Source: Massilia sp. WG5
GTDB taxonomy: Bacteria > Pseudomonadota > Gammaproteobacteria > Burkholderiales > Burkholderiaceae_D
Reading direction: 5' to 3'
Length of the DNA stretch: 64,000 nucleotides
NCBI RefSeq assembly: GCF_001412595.2
Contig: NZ_CP012640.2
Location: forward strand, 2,790,001 to 2,854,000
The translations under genes were made by a program, and so were the position numbers. This document shows positions 62,475 to 64,000 of the stretch, one piece after another. Numbering within the stretch: the stretch's first letter is position 1; each line of letters starts with the position of its first letter. Under the pieces are notes generated by a model. The model ran no database searches. It worked only from the letters and a program-made list of their open reading frames with translations, and was not told where the DNA came from.

Positions 62475-63080
62475 ATGGACGACATCGTAATACAGGCCAT
62501 GGCCAAGTGGCCGAACGTGCCCCACTGCTATGGCTGGCTGGCACTCGACGCGCGCGGCGCCTGGCGCATGCGCGACGAGGCCGCCCAGCGCGCCGGCGCC
62601 CCGGGCGACAAGCTGACGAACGCCACCCTGGTCGGCTTCATCAAGCGCAATTACCAGCATGACGAGCGCGGCTGCTGGTATTTCCAGAACGGCCCGCAGC
62701 GGGTCTATGTGAACCTGGAAGCCACGCCCTTCATCGCCCGCACCGACCCGGGCCAGGGCTTCATCCTGCACACCGGCGAAGCGATGCCGGCGCCCGAACA
62801 GGTGTTCATGCTGGAAGCCGGCAACATCGTGCTGCGCGCCGGCGACCGCCTGGCGCAGGTGGACGACCGCGACGTGGCGCAATTGCTGCAGGCGATGGAA
62901 CTGGACGGCAAGCCGGTCGGGGATGACGCATTGCTGGCCTGGCTGGAAGGCGGCCCGGGACGGCTGGCTCTGCGCTGGCAGGGTCGGGAGATCGCGGTGG
63001 AACGCCTGGCGGCGGACGAAGCGCCGCAGCGCTTCGGCTTCGTGCAGGCGCCTACTTCCGCCACCACAAGGGATCGGTAA
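62475..63080 (+). CDS. uncharacterised conserved protein (DUF2946-like)
   Basis: A 201-residue protein beginning MDDIVIQAMAKWPNVPHCYGWLALDARGAWRMRDE, a start I recognise as conserved among betaproteobacterial uncharacterised proteins. LVGFIKRNYQHDERGCWYFQNGPQRVYVNLEATPFI follows. No catalytic motif. It starts 4 bases after the YheT stop, so it is co-transcribed. Its 3' end overlaps the convergent TPR gene by 29 bases. Function unknown, and the DUF label is tentative. Confidence 0.7.
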   Translation: MDDIVIQAMAKWPNVPHCYGWLALDARGAWRMRDEAAQRAGAPGDKLTNATLVGFIKRNYQHDERGCWYFQNGPQRVYVNLEATPFIARTDPGQGFILHTGEAMPAPEQVFMLEAGNIVLRAGDRLAQVDDRDVAQLLQAMELDGKPVGDDALLAWLEGGPGRLALRWQGREIAVERLAADEAPQRFGFVQAPTSATTRDR

Positions 63081-64000
63081 GCCCGCCCGGATCGCGACTG
63101 GCCGGCGCCCCGGCCGTGCCTGACCCGGAAACCGCACCCGGGCGCGGACTGGCGCCGAATCCCGGCATCGCGCCGAAGCCGGCCGCCGGCGTGGTCTCGC
63201 TGCTGGTCTCGATCCTGAGCTTCGGCCCGCCGTCCGGCGCGGCCGCCCACTTGTCCTTGTCCTTCTTGTCCTGTTTCTCGTCTTTCTGGCGCTGCTGCAG
63301 GTCGCGCTCGCGGGCGTCGATCACGGCCTGGTCGTAGAAGGACACGTCCTGGGCCTTGCGCGCCAGGTTCAGCTGGTCGACCGCGGCCGGCACGGCGCCG
63401 CTCAGGACATAGGATTCGGCCAGCGCCATGTGCTGCAGCGCGATCTTGCCCTGCGCCGCATAGGTCTTGGCCAGCTGGTCGTAGAGCTTGGGCTCTTCGC
63501 GGTACTGCTGGACCTGGTCGCGCAGGAAAGAAGCGGCCTGGTCCAGCTTGCCGGCGCCGATCATCGCATCGGCGTACTGTCGCGCCAGCATGCGCGACAG
63601 CGGGAACTTCTGGTGCGCCTGCTCGGCTTCCTGCACCGCCTGCGCCAGCACCTCCGGCGGCTGGCCGGGCGCCAGCTTGATCTCGACGTCGAGGCTGGCG
63701 AACATGGCCGAGCCATCGGTGCCGGTGCGCTCGGCCGACAGCACGCCCGGGCGCGGCTTCATCGAACCCTTCGCCTTGTCGAGCCAGCCCTGCGCCGTCT
63801 TCAGCTCACCCTGCCTCAGGGCGAGGACGGACAGGCCGTACATGGCGGCGGTCTGCTGCTGGGTGTTGTCCTGCTTCAGCTGGGTTTCGAAGGCGGCCTT
63901 GGCGTCCTCGCGGCCCTTCGCGCTCTCGTCCTGCAGCACGCGGGCGCGGGCGCGCACGAGGTGGAATTCGATCGCGTCCGGCTTGATGCGGCCGGGCTTG
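63052..64000 (-). CDS. TPR-containing C-terminal part of a probable M48/BepA-like metalloprotease (5' end beyond window)
   Basis: An open minus-strand frame covers the last 949 bases and continues past the right edge. It consists of tetratricopeptide-like helices (TAAMYGLSVLALRQGELKTAQGWLDKAK, PKLYDQLAKTYAAQGKIALQHMALAESYVLSGAVPAAVDQLNLARKA), then a Lys/Asp-rich and a Gly/Pro-rich tail. This fits the C-terminal TPR half of BepA/YfgC-type periplasmic M48 proteases, but the HExxH domain is outside the window, so identity is provisional. Confidence 0.6.
   Translation of the reverse strand, partial: KPGRIKPDAIEFHLVRARARVLQDESAKGREDAKAAFETQLKQDNTQQQTAAMYGLSVLALRQGELKTAQGWLDKAKGSMKPRPGVLSAERTGTDGSAMFASLDVEIKLAPGQPPEVLAQAVQEAEQAHQKFPLSRMLARQYADAMIGAGKLDQAASFLRDQVQQYREEPKLYDQLAKTYAAQGKIALQHMALAESYVLSGAVPAAVDQLNLARKAQDVSFYDQAVIDARERDLQQRQKDEKQDKKDKDKWAAAPDGGPKLRIETSSETTPAAGFGAMPGFGASPRPGAVSGSGTAGAPASRDPGGLTDPLWWRK

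Overview
The window looks like a chromosomal segment of a GC-rich betaproteobacterium, most likely Oxalobacteraceae (Massilia or a close relative). That placement is inferred from codon bias, the pgk-pyk-fba-purC-purE-purK-tsaC gene order, and protein sequences that read like Burkholderiales housekeeping enzymes. It is not proven from the window alone.

Left edge to 11.9 kb: a truncated APC-type permease (minus strand) is followed by tRNA-Leu(CAA). A genomic island of about 10.4 kb sits in the 3' end of that tRNA gene. It is bounded by a 16-bp exact (24/26 extended) duplication of the tRNA end at 1471-1496 and 11875-11900. The island is visibly lower in GC than its surroundings and mosaic. It carries a P4-type tyrosine integrase, an AlpA-like DNA-binding protein, a RepA/RecA-like ATPase, a long perfect palindrome, a cluster of hairpins, an AbiEi-like antitoxin protein with an unusual C-terminal extension, a catalytic-domain-only recombinase-like protein, a LuxR solo with a lux-box-like palindrome facing a CAP-domain lipoprotein, a frameshifted PD-(D/E)XK-like nuclease next to a membrane protein, and a DEDDh exonuclease. 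No conjugation genes are visible, so it is probably a mobilizable or satellite-type element.

11.9-32 kb: core-like, signalling-rich chromosome. It holds a VOC protein, a sensor kinase, a periplasmic solute-binding protein, a three-MHYT hybrid kinase overlapping an HD-GYP response regulator, a gmd-rmd-glycosyltransferase operon (GDP-deoxyhexose/D-rhamnose type polysaccharide), malic enzyme (maeB), thiL, and a hybrid kinase paired with a REC-PAS-GGDEF-EAL-REC regulator.

32-51.8 kb: pncC, a metallophosphoesterase, a double M16 peptidase, a BNR-repeat secreted protein, a zinc-type ArsR/CDF efflux pair with an smt-like operator, cysK, FKBP, tcdA, an unusual hemerythrin-PdxH fusion, a cyclopropane synthase family enzyme, msrA, a flavin reductase, glutaryl-CoA dehydrogenase, OmpW, and two secreted lipoprotein hydrolases.

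52-64 kb: the minus-strand central-metabolism block (pgk, pyk, fba, purC, purE, purK, tsaC) punctuated by palindromic dispersed repeats. It is followed by the azlC/azlD exporter pair, a CHCC zinc-finger protein, a YheT-type hydrolase, an uncharacterised conserved protein, and the C-terminal part of a TPR protein (probably BepA-like) that runs off the right edge.

The most notable items are the LuxR solo/lux-box/CAP lipoprotein unit on the island, the structured region upstream of the AbiEi-like gene, the candidate defence cargo, and the HHE-PdxH fusion.
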